NCBI GenBank assembly: GCA_945901855.1
Contig: CAMDLT010000005.1
Location: forward strand, 1 to 64,000
Source of the DNA: Asaia bogorensis
Lineage (GTDB): Bacteria; Pseudomonadota; Alphaproteobacteria; CACIAM-22H2
Direction of reading: 5' to 3'
DNA: 64,000 nt
The number at the start of each line of letters is the position of its first letter. The stretch's first letter is position 1. Positions 37,053 to 45,696 of this stretch are shown piece after piece. The position numbers and the translations under genes are program-made. The notes under the pieces are model-generated. The model saw nothing but the letters and a program-made list of their open reading frames with translations, made no database searches and had not been told where the DNA came from.

Positions 37053-38567
37053 ATGGCCGAGGCCGCACTCCCGCCCGAAACTGCCGCTGCCGGATCCGCA
37101 TGCCATGGCGGGCGGGAAACGATGCTTGCAGCGGCGCGTGCGGCGGGCAAAAGCGAAACGCTCGACCGGCTGATCGCCGACTATCCCAAAGGGCCGCACG
37201 ACCAGCCGCAATCGATGTGCCCGGCTTTCGGGTCGCTGCGCGTCGGCCTGCGCATGAAGCGCACGGCGACGATCCTGTCGGGCTCGGCATGCTGCGTCTA
37301 CGGACTTACCTTCACCGCGCATTTTTACGGCGCCCGGCGCACGGTCGGCTATGTGCCGTTCAATTCCGAGTCGCTGGTGCGCGGCCAGCTTTTCGAGGAC
37401 ATCCGCGAAGCAGTCTTCAAAATCGCCAAGCCCGAGGATTACGACGCGGTCGTGATCATCAATCTTTGCGTGCCGACAGCTTCGGGCGTGCCGCTCGATC
37501 TTCTTCCCAAACAGATCGAGGGCGTACGCATCATTGGCATCGACGTGCCGGGCTTCGGCGTGCCGACGCACGCGGAAGCCAAAGACGTGCTGTCCGGCGC
37601 CATGCTCAAATATGCGCGCCTCGAGGCCGAAGAAGGCCCCGTGCAGCGGCCACGCAACCACAAGGCCGACCAGCAGACGGTGGCCTTGATCGGCGAATTG
37701 TTCCCGGTGGATCCAATCGGCATCGGCGCGATGCTGGCACCGATGGGCCTGTCGCTTGCCCCCAGCGTGCCGTCGCGCGAATGGCGCGATCTCTATGGCG
37801 CGCTCGACTGCAAGGTCGCGGCGGCGATCCATCCCTTCTACACGGCCACGATCCGCGAATTCAAAGCGGCCGGGCGGCCGATCGTGGGCTCGGGGCCGAT
37901 CGGCATCGACGGCACCGACGCTTGGCTTGACGCGATCGGCAAGGCGGCCAATGTCGGTTCGGACAAAATCGCCGACGCTAAAAACAAGGCATTGGGGCCA
38001 TTGCGCGGTTTGCTCGCCGCGAACCCGATCAAGGCGCGCATCACGCTGTCCGGCTACGAAGGGTCGGAGCTGCTGGTGGCGCGCTTGCTGGTCGAAGCGG
38101 GTGCGGAAGTCCCGTATGTGGGCACGGCGTGCCCGCGCACCGAATGGAGCGATGCCGACCGCGTATGGCTCGAAGCGCGCGGCGTGCACGTGCAATACCG
38201 CGCATCGCTCGAGCAAGACGTCGCGGCCATGATGGAAGTGAAGCCCGATCTTGCCGTGGGCACGACGCCGCTCGTGCAGAAGGCCAAAGAACTCGGCATT
38301 CCGGCCCTCTATTTTACCAACATGGTATCGGCCCGGCCGCTGTTTGGACCCGCCGGCGCAGGCGCCCTTGCCGCGATCGTGGCGGGTCAAACCAAAGGTC
38401 GCGAACGCTTCCAACGCATGGTCGGCTTTTTTGAAAATGTCGGCGCGGGCGAAACGGCGGGCTACGGCTTCAAGGACGTGCCCAAGGATCCGCCGGGCGT
38501 CAAAGAGCGCTTCCGCAAGGCGCGTTTGGCGCACAGCAAAATCGACGCGCCGACGGCGGAGGTCTAG
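37053..38567 (+). CDS. bchY: chlorophyllide a reductase subunit Y
   Basis: NifD-like catalytic subunit of chlorophyllide a oxidoreductase; 504 aa from ATG 37053. Cys for the cluster are in SMCPAFGSLRVG and LSGSACCVYGLTFTAHFYGA near residues 55-90. The C-terminal half has the NifD/K Rossmann pattern, such as TLSGYEGSELLVARLLVEAG. Located two bp after bchX and three bp before bchZ, in the normal bchXYZ order. Confidence 0.96.
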   Translation: MAEAALPPETAAAGSACHGGRETMLAAARAAGKSETLDRLIADYPKGPHDQPQSMCPAFGSLRVGLRMKRTATILSGSACCVYGLTFTAHFYGARRTVGYVPFNSESLVRGQLFEDIREAVFKIAKPEDYDAVVIINLCVPTASGVPLDLLPKQIEGVRIIGIDVPGFGVPTHAEAKDVLSGAMLKYARLEAEEGPVQRPRNHKADQQTVALIGELFPVDPIGIGAMLAPMGLSLAPSVPSREWRDLYGALDCKVAAAIHPFYTATIREFKAAGRPIVGSGPIGIDGTDAWLDAIGKAANVGSDKIADAKNKALGPLRGLLAANPIKARITLSGYEGSELLVARLLVEAGAEVPYVGTACPRTEWSDADRVWLEARGVHVQYRASLEQDVAAMMEVKPDLAVGTTPLVQKAKELGIPALYFTNMVSARPLFGPAGAGALAAIVAGQTKGRERFQRMVGFFENVGAGETAGYGFKDVPKDPPGVKERFRKARLAHSKIDAPTAEV

Positions 38568-38570
38568 ACA

Positions 38571-40034
38571 ATGCTGGTTCTCGACCACGATCGGGCAGGC
38601 GGATACTGGGGTGCGGTCTACGCGTTTTGCGCGGTGCGCGGCTTGCGCGTCGTGATCGACGGGCCGGTGGGCTGCGAAAATCTGCCGGTCACGGCCGTGC
38701 TGCACTATACCGACGCGCTGCCGCCGCACGAATTGCCCGTTGTGGTGACGGGCCTTTCGGAAGAATCGCTGTCGATGGACGGCACCGAGGGCGCGCTTAG
38801 CCGCGCCAATGCGACGCAAGATCCCGATATGCCAGCCGTCGTCGTGACGGGCTCGATCGCCGAAATGATCGGCGGCGGCGTCACGCCCGAAGGCTCGGGC
38901 CTGATGCGATTCATTCCGCGCACGATCGACGAAGACCAGTGGCAGACGGCCGACCGCGCCATGTACTGGATGTGGACCGAATTCGGCGCCAAACGCACGA
39001 AGATCCGCCCGCGCAAACCGCGCGCTCCCGGCGTCAAGCCGCGCGTCAATATCATCGGGCCGATCTACGGCACGTTCAACATGCCCTCGGATCTTGCCGA
39101 GATCCGCCGCTTGGTCGAGGGCATCGGCTGCGAAATCAACATGGTCTTCCCGCTGGGCGCGCATGTCGACGATATCGCCAAGTTGCCCGATGCCGACGTG
39201 AATGTGTGCATGTATCGCGAGTTCGGGCGCAAACTGTGCGAAGCGCTCGAGCGGCCCTATCTGCAGGCGCCGATCGGCATCTTTGCGACGACCAAGTTCC
39301 TGCAGAAATTGGGCGAACTTGTCGGCATCGACCCCGAGCCCTTCATCGAGCGCGAGAAGCACACCACGATCAAGCCCATCTGGGACCTGTGGCGCAGCGT
39401 GACGCAGGATTTTTTCGGCACCGCGTCTTTTGCGATCGTGGCGACGGAAACCTACGTTCGCGGCATGCGCCGCTTCCTCGAAGACGAGATGGGCATTCCC
39501 TGTACCTTCGCGTTTTCGCGCACGGCCGGCACCAAACCCGACAACGCCGCCGTGCGCGAAGCGATGAAAACCAAGACGCCGCTGGTGCTGTTCGGTTCCT
39601 ACAATGAACGCATGTATTCGGCCGAGCTTGGCGGGCGTTCGATGTATATCCCCGCCTCGTTTCCGGGCGCCATCATCCGGCGCGCGACGGGCACGCCGTT
39701 CATGGGCTATGCGGGTGCGACCTACGTCATCCAGGAATACTGTAACGCGCTGTTCGACGCGCTGTTCCACATCCTGCCGCTCGGCACCGAGATGGACAAG
39801 GTCGATGCGACGCCCGCAAGGCTCGGCGCGCTCGACGTGATGGCATGGGACGCCGCCGCACAGGACGAACTCGACCGCTACATCGAAAACGAACCGTTCC
39901 TCGTGCGCATCTCTGCTGCCAAGCGCCTGCGCGACCGCGCCGAGCGCGACGCGCGCTACGCGGGCGAAGAGTGCGTCACCGCCGCGCGCGTGCGCAGCGC
40001 CATGGGTTCGGTTGCCGCCAGGAGTCCGGCGTGA
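38571..40034 (+). CDS. bchZ: chlorophyllide a reductase subunit Z
   Basis: NifK-like partner of BchY; 487 aa. The N-terminus [20 protein letters not shown] and [20 protein letters not shown] contain the conserved Cys near the cluster, and [20 protein letters not shown] is the Rossmann segment. The C-terminal [20 protein letters not shown] is also a BchZ signature. It ends 139 bp before pufB; no pufQ ORF lies in between, unlike in Rhodobacter. Confidence 0.96.
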   Translation: MLVLDHDRAGGYWGAVYAFCAVRGLRVVIDGPVGCENLPVTAVLHYTDALPPHELPVVVTGLSEESLSMDGTEGALSRANATQDPDMPAVVVTGSIAEMIGGGVTPEGSGLMRFIPRTIDEDQWQTADRAMYWMWTEFGAKRTKIRPRKPRAPGVKPRVNIIGPIYGTFNMPSDLAEIRRLVEGIGCEINMVFPLGAHVDDIAKLPDADVNVCMYREFGRKLCEALERPYLQAPIGIFATTKFLQKLGELVGIDPEPFIEREKHTTIKPIWDLWRSVTQDFFGTASFAIVATETYVRGMRRFLEDEMGIPCTFAFSRTAGTKPDNAAVREAMKTKTPLVLFGSYNERMYSAELGGRSMYIPASFPGAIIRRATGTPFMGYAGATYVIQEYCNALFDALFHILPLGTEMDKVDATPARLGALDVMAWDAAAQDELDRYIENEPFLVRISAAKRLRDRAERDARYAGEECVTAARVRSAMGSVAARSPA

Positions 40035-40173
40035 CCGCGCTCTATCCTTCAGTCGTTTCCGGCGCATGCCGGTCGCGGCTCCCGACACGTCGCGGCCGGT
40101 TGTGCCACGCGTTCCCAGCCGCGCGGGTCTTGCGCGGTAACGGCCGAAAGGCCACCACAGGGAGATAATCTCT
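40035..40173 (+). promoter_or_regulatory. bchZ-pufB spacer with small hairpins
   Basis: No pufQ-like ORF is present. CCGGCGCATGCCGG (40059-40072) and GGCCGAAAGGCC with a GAAA tetraloop (40142-40153) can form hairpins in the leader of pufBA. The ribosome site GGGAG sits in a short GAGA/TCTC inverted repeat just before the pufB ATG. Whether an independent puf promoter exists here cannot be told. Confidence 0.4.
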
Positions 40174-40398
40174 ATGGCAGGACACAAAGACAGCGGCAAC
40201 CTGACAGGGTTGTCGGACGAAGAAGCCCAGGAGTTCCACAACTACTTCATCCAGGGCTTTGTTGTTTTCACGGTAATCGCCGTCATCGCGCACGTGCTCG
40301 CGTGGTCGTGGCGTCCTTGGTTCCCCGGACCCAAGGGTTACGCGATGCTGCAGCAAGGCATCGATACGGCAACCGCAATCGTGCCCTTCGTGGCATAG
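40174..40398 (+). CDS. pufB: light-harvesting 1 beta polypeptide
   Basis: LH1 antenna beta subunit, one transmembrane helix binding bacteriochlorophyll around the reaction centre. 74 aa. [18 protein letters not shown] is the N-terminal beta signature (His22), and [14 protein letters not shown] gives the BChl-ligand His40 and the aromatic interface. A 24-residue tail after WRPWF ([10 protein letters not shown] onward) is longer than in mature beta chains of Rhodobacter and may be removed by processing, as reported for some Rhodospirillum-type beta chains. pufA follows by 12 bp. Confidence 0.97.
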   Translation: MAGHKDSGNLTGLSDEEAQEFHNYFIQGFVVFTVIAVIAHVLAWSWRPWFPGPKGYAMLQQGIDTATAIVPFVA

Positions 40399-40410
40399 GA
40401 GGAGGCAGCA

Positions 40411-40599
40411 ATGTGGCGTATTTGGCGTCTGTTCGATCCGCGCAGAGCGCTCATCGCGCAAGCGGTGTTTCTCTTCACGCTGGCAATCGTGATTCACTTC
40501 ATCGTCCTCAGCACCGACCGGTTCAACTGGATCGAAGGCCCGCGCAAGTCGGCCGCCGCGACAGTCGAACAAACGATGCTGCCGCCGAGCCTCGCGTAG
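40411..40599 (+). CDS. pufA: light-harvesting 1 alpha polypeptide
   Basis: LH1 antenna alpha subunit, 62 aa. It opens MWRIWRLFDPRRALIAQAVF, and the bacteriochlorophyll ligand is His29 in LAIVIHFIVLSTDRFNW, the standard alpha pattern with the Trp at the periplasmic side. The short C-terminal tail (AATVEQTMLPPSLA) is probably periplasmic. The gene follows pufB by 12 bp after an AGGAGG site and is separated from pufL by a structured 114-bp spacer. Confidence 0.97.
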   Translation: MWRIWRLFDPRRALIAQAVFLFTLAIVIHFIVLSTDRFNWIEGPRKSAAATVEQTMLPPSLA

Positions 40600-40624
40600 C
40601 GAAAAGCTGCGCGCGGCTGCGGAC

Positions 40625-40681
40625 GGGGCGAAGACCATGGTCTTCGTTCCGCCCGCAGGCGGGCGGTCGCTGCAAGCGACC
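40625..40681 (+). promoter_or_regulatory. three stacked hairpins in the pufA-pufL spacer
   Basis: First: a long stem over the palindrome GAAGACCATGGTCTTC (40630-40645), extendable with G-U pairs to 40625-40650. Second: CCGCCCG-CAGG-CGGGCGG (40649-40666). Third: GGTCGCT-GCA-AGCGACC (40665-40681). In purple bacteria, intercistronic puf hairpins act as mRNA decay barriers that keep pufBA in excess over pufLM; position and structure fit that role. Confidence 0.75.
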
Positions 40682-40713
40682 GAAGAACGACGTGACGACC
40701 GGAGGACTCGACA

Positions 40714-41538
40714 ATGGCAATGCTCAGTTTTGAAAGAAAGTACCGCGTTCGCGGGGGAACCTTGATCGGGGGCGATCTCTTCGATTTTTGGGTCGGGCCA
40801 TTTTATGTCGGGTTCTTCGGCGTTACCGGCGCCTTCTTCACCGTGCTCGGCACGGCAATGATTTTTTGGGGAGCCGCGCTGGGGCCGACATGGAACCCCT
40901 GGCTCATCAGCATCGAGCCGCCCGACATCAGCTACGGCCTGCGCTTTGCGCCGCTCAAGGAAGGCGGGCTATGGCAGCTCATCACCGTGTGCGCGATCGG
41001 CTCGTTCGGCTCGTGGGCAATGCGCGAGGTCGAGATCTGCCGCAAGCTTGGCATGGGCTACCATGTGCCCTTCGCTTTCAGCGTCGCGATCTTTGCCTAT
41101 GTCAGCTTGGTCGTAATCCGGCCGATCCTGATGGGCGCTTGGGGCTACGGTTTTCCCTACGGCATTTTCAGCCATCTCGACTGGGTGTCGAACACCGGCT
41201 ACCAGTATTTGCATTTCCACTACAATCCCGCGCACATGCTGGCCGTCACGTTCTTCTTCACGACCGTGCTGGCGCTGTCGCTGCACGGCGCGCTGGTGCT
41301 GTCGGCAACCAATCCGCCCAAGGGCGAAGCCGTCAAGTCGCCCGAGCACGAAGACACGTTCTTTCGCGACGCGATCGGCTATTCGGTCGGCACGCTCGGC
41401 ATCCATCGCGTCGGACTGTTCTTGGCGCTGAGCGCAGGATTCTGGAGCGCCGTGTGCATCGTGATCAGCGGTCCTTTCTGGACGCGCGGCTGGCCCGAAT
41501 GGTGGGGCTGGTGGCTCAATCTGCCGATTTGGCGCTAG
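40714..41538 (+). CDS. pufL: photosynthetic reaction centre L subunit
   Basis: Membrane L subunit of the type II reaction centre; 274 aa and five helices. [20 protein letters not shown] is the standard N-terminus. [20 protein letters not shown] contains the special-pair ligand His region, and the C-terminal [17 protein letters not shown] contributes the non-heme iron and QB site His. The last residues [12 protein letters not shown] are typical. pufM follows after 18 bp. Confidence 0.98.
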   Translation: MAMLSFERKYRVRGGTLIGGDLFDFWVGPFYVGFFGVTGAFFTVLGTAMIFWGAALGPTWNPWLISIEPPDISYGLRFAPLKEGGLWQLITVCAIGSFGSWAMREVEICRKLGMGYHVPFAFSVAIFAYVSLVVIRPILMGAWGYGFPYGIFSHLDWVSNTGYQYLHFHYNPAHMLAVTFFFTTVLALSLHGALVLSATNPPKGEAVKSPEHEDTFFRDAIGYSVGTLGIHRVGLFLALSAGFWSAVCIVISGPFWTRGWPEWWGWWLNLPIWR

Positions 41539-41556
41539 GCGGGGGAGGGAACGGAT

Positions 41557-42552
41557 ATGCCCGAATATCAAAATATTTTCACCCAAGTTCAGATCCGCGG
41601 ACCCGTCCAGTACGGCGCCGAGATTCGCGACCGCACCTACTGGCGGCGCGAAGGCGAGCCCTTCTACATGTACTGGCTCGGCAAGATCGGCAACGCGCAG
41701 ATCGGTCCCATTTATCTTGGGTTCATGGGGTCGGCGTCGCTGCTGTGCGGGTTGATCGCGTTCGAGATCATCGGCCTCAACATGCTGGCCTCGGTCAATT
41801 GGGATCCGGTGCAGTTCGTGCGCCAGCTCTTCTGGCTGGGCCTGGAGCCGCCCGATCCCAAATACGGTCTGCGCATTCCCCCGCTGAATGAGGGCGGGTG
41901 GTGGCTGATGGCGGGCTTCTTCTTGACGGTATCGCTGCTGCTGTGGTGGGGGCGCATGTATCGGCGCGCGCGCGCGCTTGGCATGGGCACGCACGTGCCG
42001 TGGGCCTTTGCCGCCGCGATCTGGCTCTTTCTGGTGCTCGGATTTATCCGGCCGCTGCTGATGGGCAATTGGGGCGAAGCGGTGCCGTTCGGCATCTTCC
42101 CGCATCTCGATTGGACGGCAGCGTTCTCGCTGCGCTACGGCAATCTGTTCTACAACCCGTTCCACGCGCTTTCGATCGTGTTCCTCTACGGCTCGACATT
42201 GCTGTTCGCGATGCACGGGGCGACCATTCTGGCCGTCGGCCGCTTCGGCGGCGATCGCGAAATCGAACAGATTGTCGATCGCGGCACGGCGTCCGAGCGC
42301 GCGGCGTTGTTCTGGCGTTGGACGATGGGGTTCAACGCGACGATGGAATCGATCCATCGCTGGGCCTGGTGGTTTGCCGTGCTGTGCCCGCTCACCGGCG
42401 GTATTGGCATTCTGCTGACCGGCACGGTCGTCGACAATTGGTACTTGTGGGCGGTCAGACACGATTTCGCGCCAGGCTACCCGGCCGTGTTCGGCACGAT
42501 CGTCGATCCCGCAACCCTTTCTCCCGCAGCATCGGCAGGAGCAACGCGATGA
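41557..42552 (+). CDS. pufM: photosynthetic reaction centre M subunit
   Basis: Membrane M subunit; 331 aa. The start [20 protein letters not shown] is the canonical PufM N-terminus. [30 protein letters not shown] holds the special-pair His (quoted in two parts, [10 protein letters not shown] and [10 protein letters not shown]), and [20 protein letters not shown] the iron and QA His. Its stop overlaps pufC (ATGA), and no pufX is present. Confidence 0.98.
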   Translation: MPEYQNIFTQVQIRGPVQYGAEIRDRTYWRREGEPFYMYWLGKIGNAQIGPIYLGFMGSASLLCGLIAFEIIGLNMLASVNWDPVQFVRQLFWLGLEPPDPKYGLRIPPLNEGGWWLMAGFFLTVSLLLWWGRMYRRARALGMGTHVPWAFAAAIWLFLVLGFIRPLLMGNWGEAVPFGIFPHLDWTAAFSLRYGNLFYNPFHALSIVFLYGSTLLFAMHGATILAVGRFGGDREIEQIVDRGTASERAALFWRWTMGFNATMESIHRWAWWFAVLCPLTGGIGILLTGTVVDNWYLWAVRHDFAPGYPAVFGTIVDPATLSPAASAGATR

Positions 42553-43562
42553 AAATCGAACTTCCTCTTGCGGGTGCCCTGTTGGGGGTGGCTGCCATCG
42601 CCGTGATCTATTCGACATTCACCGTGCCGCCGGTTTGGTCCCAGCAAAATGGCTGGCGCGGCACGGGCATGGCGCAGATGGCAACGCCGCAGCACCGCGC
42701 GGCGCTGCAGCAGGCCAACATCGTGCCGGAAGTGCAGCCCGCGGCCGATCTTGCCGGCGAAAAATCGTCGGCCGCCTACGAGAACGTCAAGGTGCTGGGC
42801 GACGTGGACTCGGCCGAGTTCCTGCGCATCATGACCGCGATTACCGAATGGGTGGCGCCCGAGCAAGGTTGCAGCTATTGCCATGCCGAGGGCGAGAGCC
42901 TTGCAAGCGACGCGCTCTACACCAAAGTCGTCGCGCGCCGCATGATCGAGATGACGCTCAAGATCAACCAAGGCTGGAAGCCGCACGTCGCCGAGACGGG
43001 CGTCACCTGCTACACCTGCCATCGCGGCCAGCCTGTGCCTGCGAATGTGTGGTTCAAAGAACGCCCCGCGCCCGAGCCCGCCTATGCGGGTTTCCGCGGC
43101 GGCCAAAATCTGCCGTTGCCGTCGGTGGGCGACAGCTCGCTGCCGCACAATCTGTTCGACACCTATCTCAGCAAGGCGACGCCGATCCGTGTCGGGGGCG
43201 ACAAGGCGCTCAAGACCGGCAAAAACGCATCGATCCAGGCGACCGAGGGCGTTTATGGCCTGATGATGCACATGTCGCAGGGTTTGGGCGTCAACTGCAC
43301 CTTCTGCCACAACACGCAGAATTTCGCGGATTGGAGCATCAGCACGCCGCAGCGCGTCACCGCGTGGCACGGCATCCGCATGGTACGCGATCTGAACAAC
43401 GACTACATGGATCCGCTCGTCGGCGCTTTCCCCGCCAACCGCAAAGGGCCGATGGGGGACGTTGCAAAGATCGACTGCACAACTTGCCACCAGGGCGTCA
43501 ACAAACCGCTCTACGGCGCGCAAATGGTGGCGGACTACTTGGCCCTTAAGACGGGCAAGTAG
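42549..43562 (+). CDS. pufC: tetraheme reaction-centre cytochrome c subunit
   Basis: Periplasmic tetraheme cytochrome that re-reduces the special pair; 337 aa. Four heme motifs: CSYCH (108-112), CYTCH (154-158), CTFCH (250-254) and CTTCH (310-314). The N-terminus [20 protein letters not shown] is a signal-anchor helix and lacks the lipobox Cys that lipid-anchors the Blastochloris protein, so an uncleaved helix probably holds it. Translation is coupled to pufM by an ATGA overlap. A strong terminator follows. Confidence 0.97.
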   Translation: MKIELPLAGALLGVAAIAVIYSTFTVPPVWSQQNGWRGTGMAQMATPQHRAALQQANIVPEVQPAADLAGEKSSAAYENVKVLGDVDSAEFLRIMTAITEWVAPEQGCSYCHAEGESLASDALYTKVVARRMIEMTLKINQGWKPHVAETGVTCYTCHRGQPVPANVWFKERPAPEPAYAGFRGGQNLPLPSVGDSSLPHNLFDTYLSKATPIRVGGDKALKTGKNASIQATEGVYGLMMHMSQGLGVNCTFCHNTQNFADWSISTPQRVTAWHGIRMVRDLNNDYMDPLVGAFPANRKGPMGDVAKIDCTTCHQGVNKPLYGAQMVADYLALKTGK

Positions 43563-43619
43563 CACGCGCTTGGCGTCAAGGTACGGCGGAGAACCGGACG
43601 TTTCCGCCGACCCCAACTG

Positions 43620-43667
43620 GCCGACGGCGTTGCCCCCAACAAGGCGCGCCGTCGGCTTTTTCTTTTT
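43620..43667 (+). terminator. intrinsic terminator after pufC
   Basis: GCCGACGGCG (43620-43629) pairs perfectly with CGCCGTCGGC (43647-43656) around a 17-nt loop and is followed by TTTTTCTTTTT. It ends the crtEF-bchCXYZ-puf block before the convergent genes on the other strand. Confidence 0.88.
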
Positions 43668-43710
43668 GTACGATGTGCCGCGACAATTCGCCGGGCGCGA
43701 CGCAGGGCCT

Positions 43711-43992
43711 TCAGCGTCGCGGCCAGCGCCGATACAGATCTGCCAAATGCGCGCCAAGGCCGAGCAGCAAGAAGCCCGCGATCCACATCCACTCGGCGTC
43801 GCGAAGGCCCGCCTGCAACGCGAGCAGCAAAGCTGCGCCCGCTCCCAGGTTGAAAAACAAATCGACGGGCCCAAGCCCGCGCCCGGTGCGCCAGCGATAG
43901 GCGCAGAGCGCCGCATATTGCAGAATCACGAGCAGCAGGATCGCGTCGACGATACGCCCGTCGGCAAACAGGGCGGCCAAACTTTCGCGCAT
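43711..43992 (-). CDS. small membrane protein downstream of tspO
   Basis: The ATG at 43992 lies two bp after the tspO stop and gives 93 aa (MRESLAALFADGRIVDAILL). It has about three hydrophobic segments, ILLLVILQYAALCAYRW, FNLGAGAALLLALQAGL and IAGFLLLGLGAHLADLY, and ends with a basic RRWPRR. I do not recognise a named family, though small three-helix proteins of this type are seen beside tspO in other photosynthesis clusters. Co-transcription with bchP-tspO is likely from the spacing. Function unknown. Confidence 0.7.
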   Translation of the reverse strand: MRESLAALFADGRIVDAILLLVILQYAALCAYRWRTGRGLGPVDLFFNLGAGAALLLALQAGLRDAEWMWIAGFLLLGLGAHLADLYRRWPRR

Positions 43993-43993
43993 T

Positions 43994-44491
43994 TCAGCCG
44001 GCGCCGAACGGCGCGTTGAGCCGCACGACGGCAAGGTTGACCGCGCCCGCGAACCCGACCCAGACAAGGTAGGGGACGAGGGCAAGGCTCGCGCGTCTGG
44101 AAATCGGCCGCAGCGCGACGATCAGCGCCAGCACCGACAGCCACAGCAGCACGACTTCGACCAGCGCATAGTCGGGCCGCTGCAGCGTGAAAAACAGCCA
44201 GCTCCAGGTCACGTTCAAAAACATGTTGAAAGCGAAGAACCACGCGATGGTCAGACGCGTTTTGAGCCTGCGGGCTGCCTGCCACGCAAGCCCGAACGAA
44301 TAGGCGCACAGCGCGAAGATGATCGTCCAAGCCGGGCCGAATGCCCAGTCGGGAGGCTGCCAGGACGGTTTGACGAGATTTTCGTACCAGGGCGAGAGGT
44401 CGGTCAGCGCGCCGCCCAGCGACGCGATCGCGATCGCGCACAGGCCGCCGACGGCAAACGGTTTCCAGCGGCTGCCAGCGGCAAAGGTCAC
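43994..44491 (-). CDS. tspO: tryptophan-rich sensory protein TspO (CrtK)
   Basis: Outer-membrane-associated TspO/MBR family protein which in Rhodobacter binds tetrapyrroles and negatively affects photosynthesis gene expression. The GTG at 44491 overlaps the bchP stop (GTGA), giving 165 aa. Five helices, WYENLVKPSWQPPDWAFGP is the family signature with its Trp residues, and FFAFNMFLNVTWSWLFFTLQ and VPYLVWVGFAGAVNLAVVRL are the later conserved helices. Position after bchP matches the crtK location in other purple bacteria. Confidence 0.94.
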   Translation of the reverse strand: MTFAAGSRWKPFAVGGLCAIAIASLGGALTDLSPWYENLVKPSWQPPDWAFGPAWTIIFALCAYSFGLAWQAARRLKTRLTIAWFFAFNMFLNVTWSWLFFTLQRPDYALVEVVLLWLSVLALIVALRPISRRASLALVPYLVWVGFAGAVNLAVVRLNAPFGAG

Positions 44492-45696
44492 GGTCGCGCG
44501 AGACCGAACAGATGCGCCAGATCCTTGAAGAAAATGCGCACATGCGCCATCGGATCGCGGCGCACGAGTTCTTTGTTCATGTAGGAGTCGAAGGTCAATT
44601 TCTGCACATCCTTGTCGCGGCAAATGCTGACGAAGCTTTCGCGGCGCTTCTCGCTCGAATACCAGAAGCGCTGCAGAATGCCCAGGATGAAAAAGACCGT
44701 CCCGTGGTCTTTCATGAAGCGCTTGCGCGCGAGCTTGAGCGCGCCGGCCTTGCCCGTGGCGAGCGCTTCCATGACCGCCTCTCCCGCCAGCCGCCCGCCG
44801 AGCATCGCGTAGTAGATGCCTTCGCCGGAGGCGGGCGCCACCACGCCGGCCGCATCCCCCGCCAGCAGCACGTCGCGCCCGTTGTCCCAGCGTTTCAAGG
44901 GTTTGAGCGGGATGGGCGCGCCCTCGCGCCGGATCGTTTCCATGCCGTCGAATCCGGTCCGGCGTCGCAGCGTGGCGACCGCGCCGCGCAGCGAGAAGCC
45001 TTTTTGCATGCTGCCCGTGCCGATGCTGGCCGTCTCGCCGTGCGGGAAAATCCAGGCATAGAAATCGGGCGAAGTTTCGCCGCGATAGATCACGTCGCAG
45101 CGTTTGGCATCGAAATCGACGGCCGAATTTTGCGGCGCCTTGACGATCTCGTGATAGGCAAACACGTAGCGCATTTTGTCGGCGCCCGGCACGGCCGCGC
45201 GTGCCACGCCCGAATTGGCGCCGTCCGCGCCGATCACCATGCGCGCGCGTACGCGCACGCTGGTGCCGTCGGCGTCGGGGGCTTGCGGCCGATAGACGAC
45301 CAGCGCCGTGCCGTCGGCATCGCGCTCGATCGTCTCGAACGTGCCGTTGCGCCGCTTGGCGCCCGCCATGGTCGCGCGCATGCGCAGCCATTCGTCGAAA
45401 TGTTCGCGGTCGACCATGCCCACGAAGCCGCCTTCGATCGGAATGTCGACATGCTTGTCGGACGGGGCGACCATCCGCGCGCAGGTGATGCGCGCGACCA
45501 GCATCGAGTCGGGAATGTCGAAATCCTTGATTGCGCGCGGCGGAATGGCGCCGCCGCATGGCTTGATGCGCCCCGCCCGGTCGAGCAGCAGCACGTTGTA
45601 GCCGCGCCGCGCGAGGTCGGTGGCGGCCGTGGCGCCGGCCGGGCCGCCGCCCACCACGGCGACGTCGAACTCTTCGAACTGGGTCATGCGCGTCAT
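44488..45696 (-). CDS. bchP: geranylgeranyl reductase BchP
   Basis: Reduces the geranylgeranyl tail of bacteriochlorophyll to phytyl in three steps. 402 aa. The N-terminus FDVAVVGGGPAGATAATDLA is the FAD site, CGGAIPPRAIKDFDIPDS is the BchP/ChlP signature, and LLAGDAAGVVAPASGEGIYY the second FAD motif. ATG 45696 overlaps the stop of the upstream transporter-like gene (ATGA); an in-frame ATG at 45687 is an alternative. tspO overlaps its 3' end. The usual synthase gene bchG is missing from this unit. Confidence 0.96.
   Translation of the reverse strand: MTRMTQFEEFDVAVVGGGPAGATAATDLARRGYNVLLLDRAGRIKPCGGAIPPRAIKDFDIPDSMLVARITCARMVAPSDKHVDIPIEGGFVGMVDREHFDEWLRMRATMAGAKRRNGTFETIERDADGTALVVYRPQAPDADGTSVRVRARMVIGADGANSGVARAAVPGADKMRYVFAYHEIVKAPQNSAVDFDAKRCDVIYRGETSPDFYAWIFPHGETASIGTGSMQKGFSLRGAVATLRRRTGFDGMETIRREGAPIPLKPLKRWDNGRDVLLAGDAAGVVAPASGEGIYYAMLGGRLAGEAVMEALATGKAGALKLARKRFMKDHGTVFFILGILQRFWYSSEKRRESFVSICRDKDVQKLTFDSYMNKELVRRDPMAHVRIFFKDLAHLFGLARP

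Noticed and set aside
37035-40241. 1068-codon open frame on the minus strand across bchX-bchZ
   Set aside because: It is antisense to three clearly conserved genes, has no recognisable domain and results from high GC third positions.
43670-43700. TGT-N13-ACA near the pufC terminator as a PpsR site
   Set aside because: Wrong spacing and located between convergent 3' ends where no promoter is expected.
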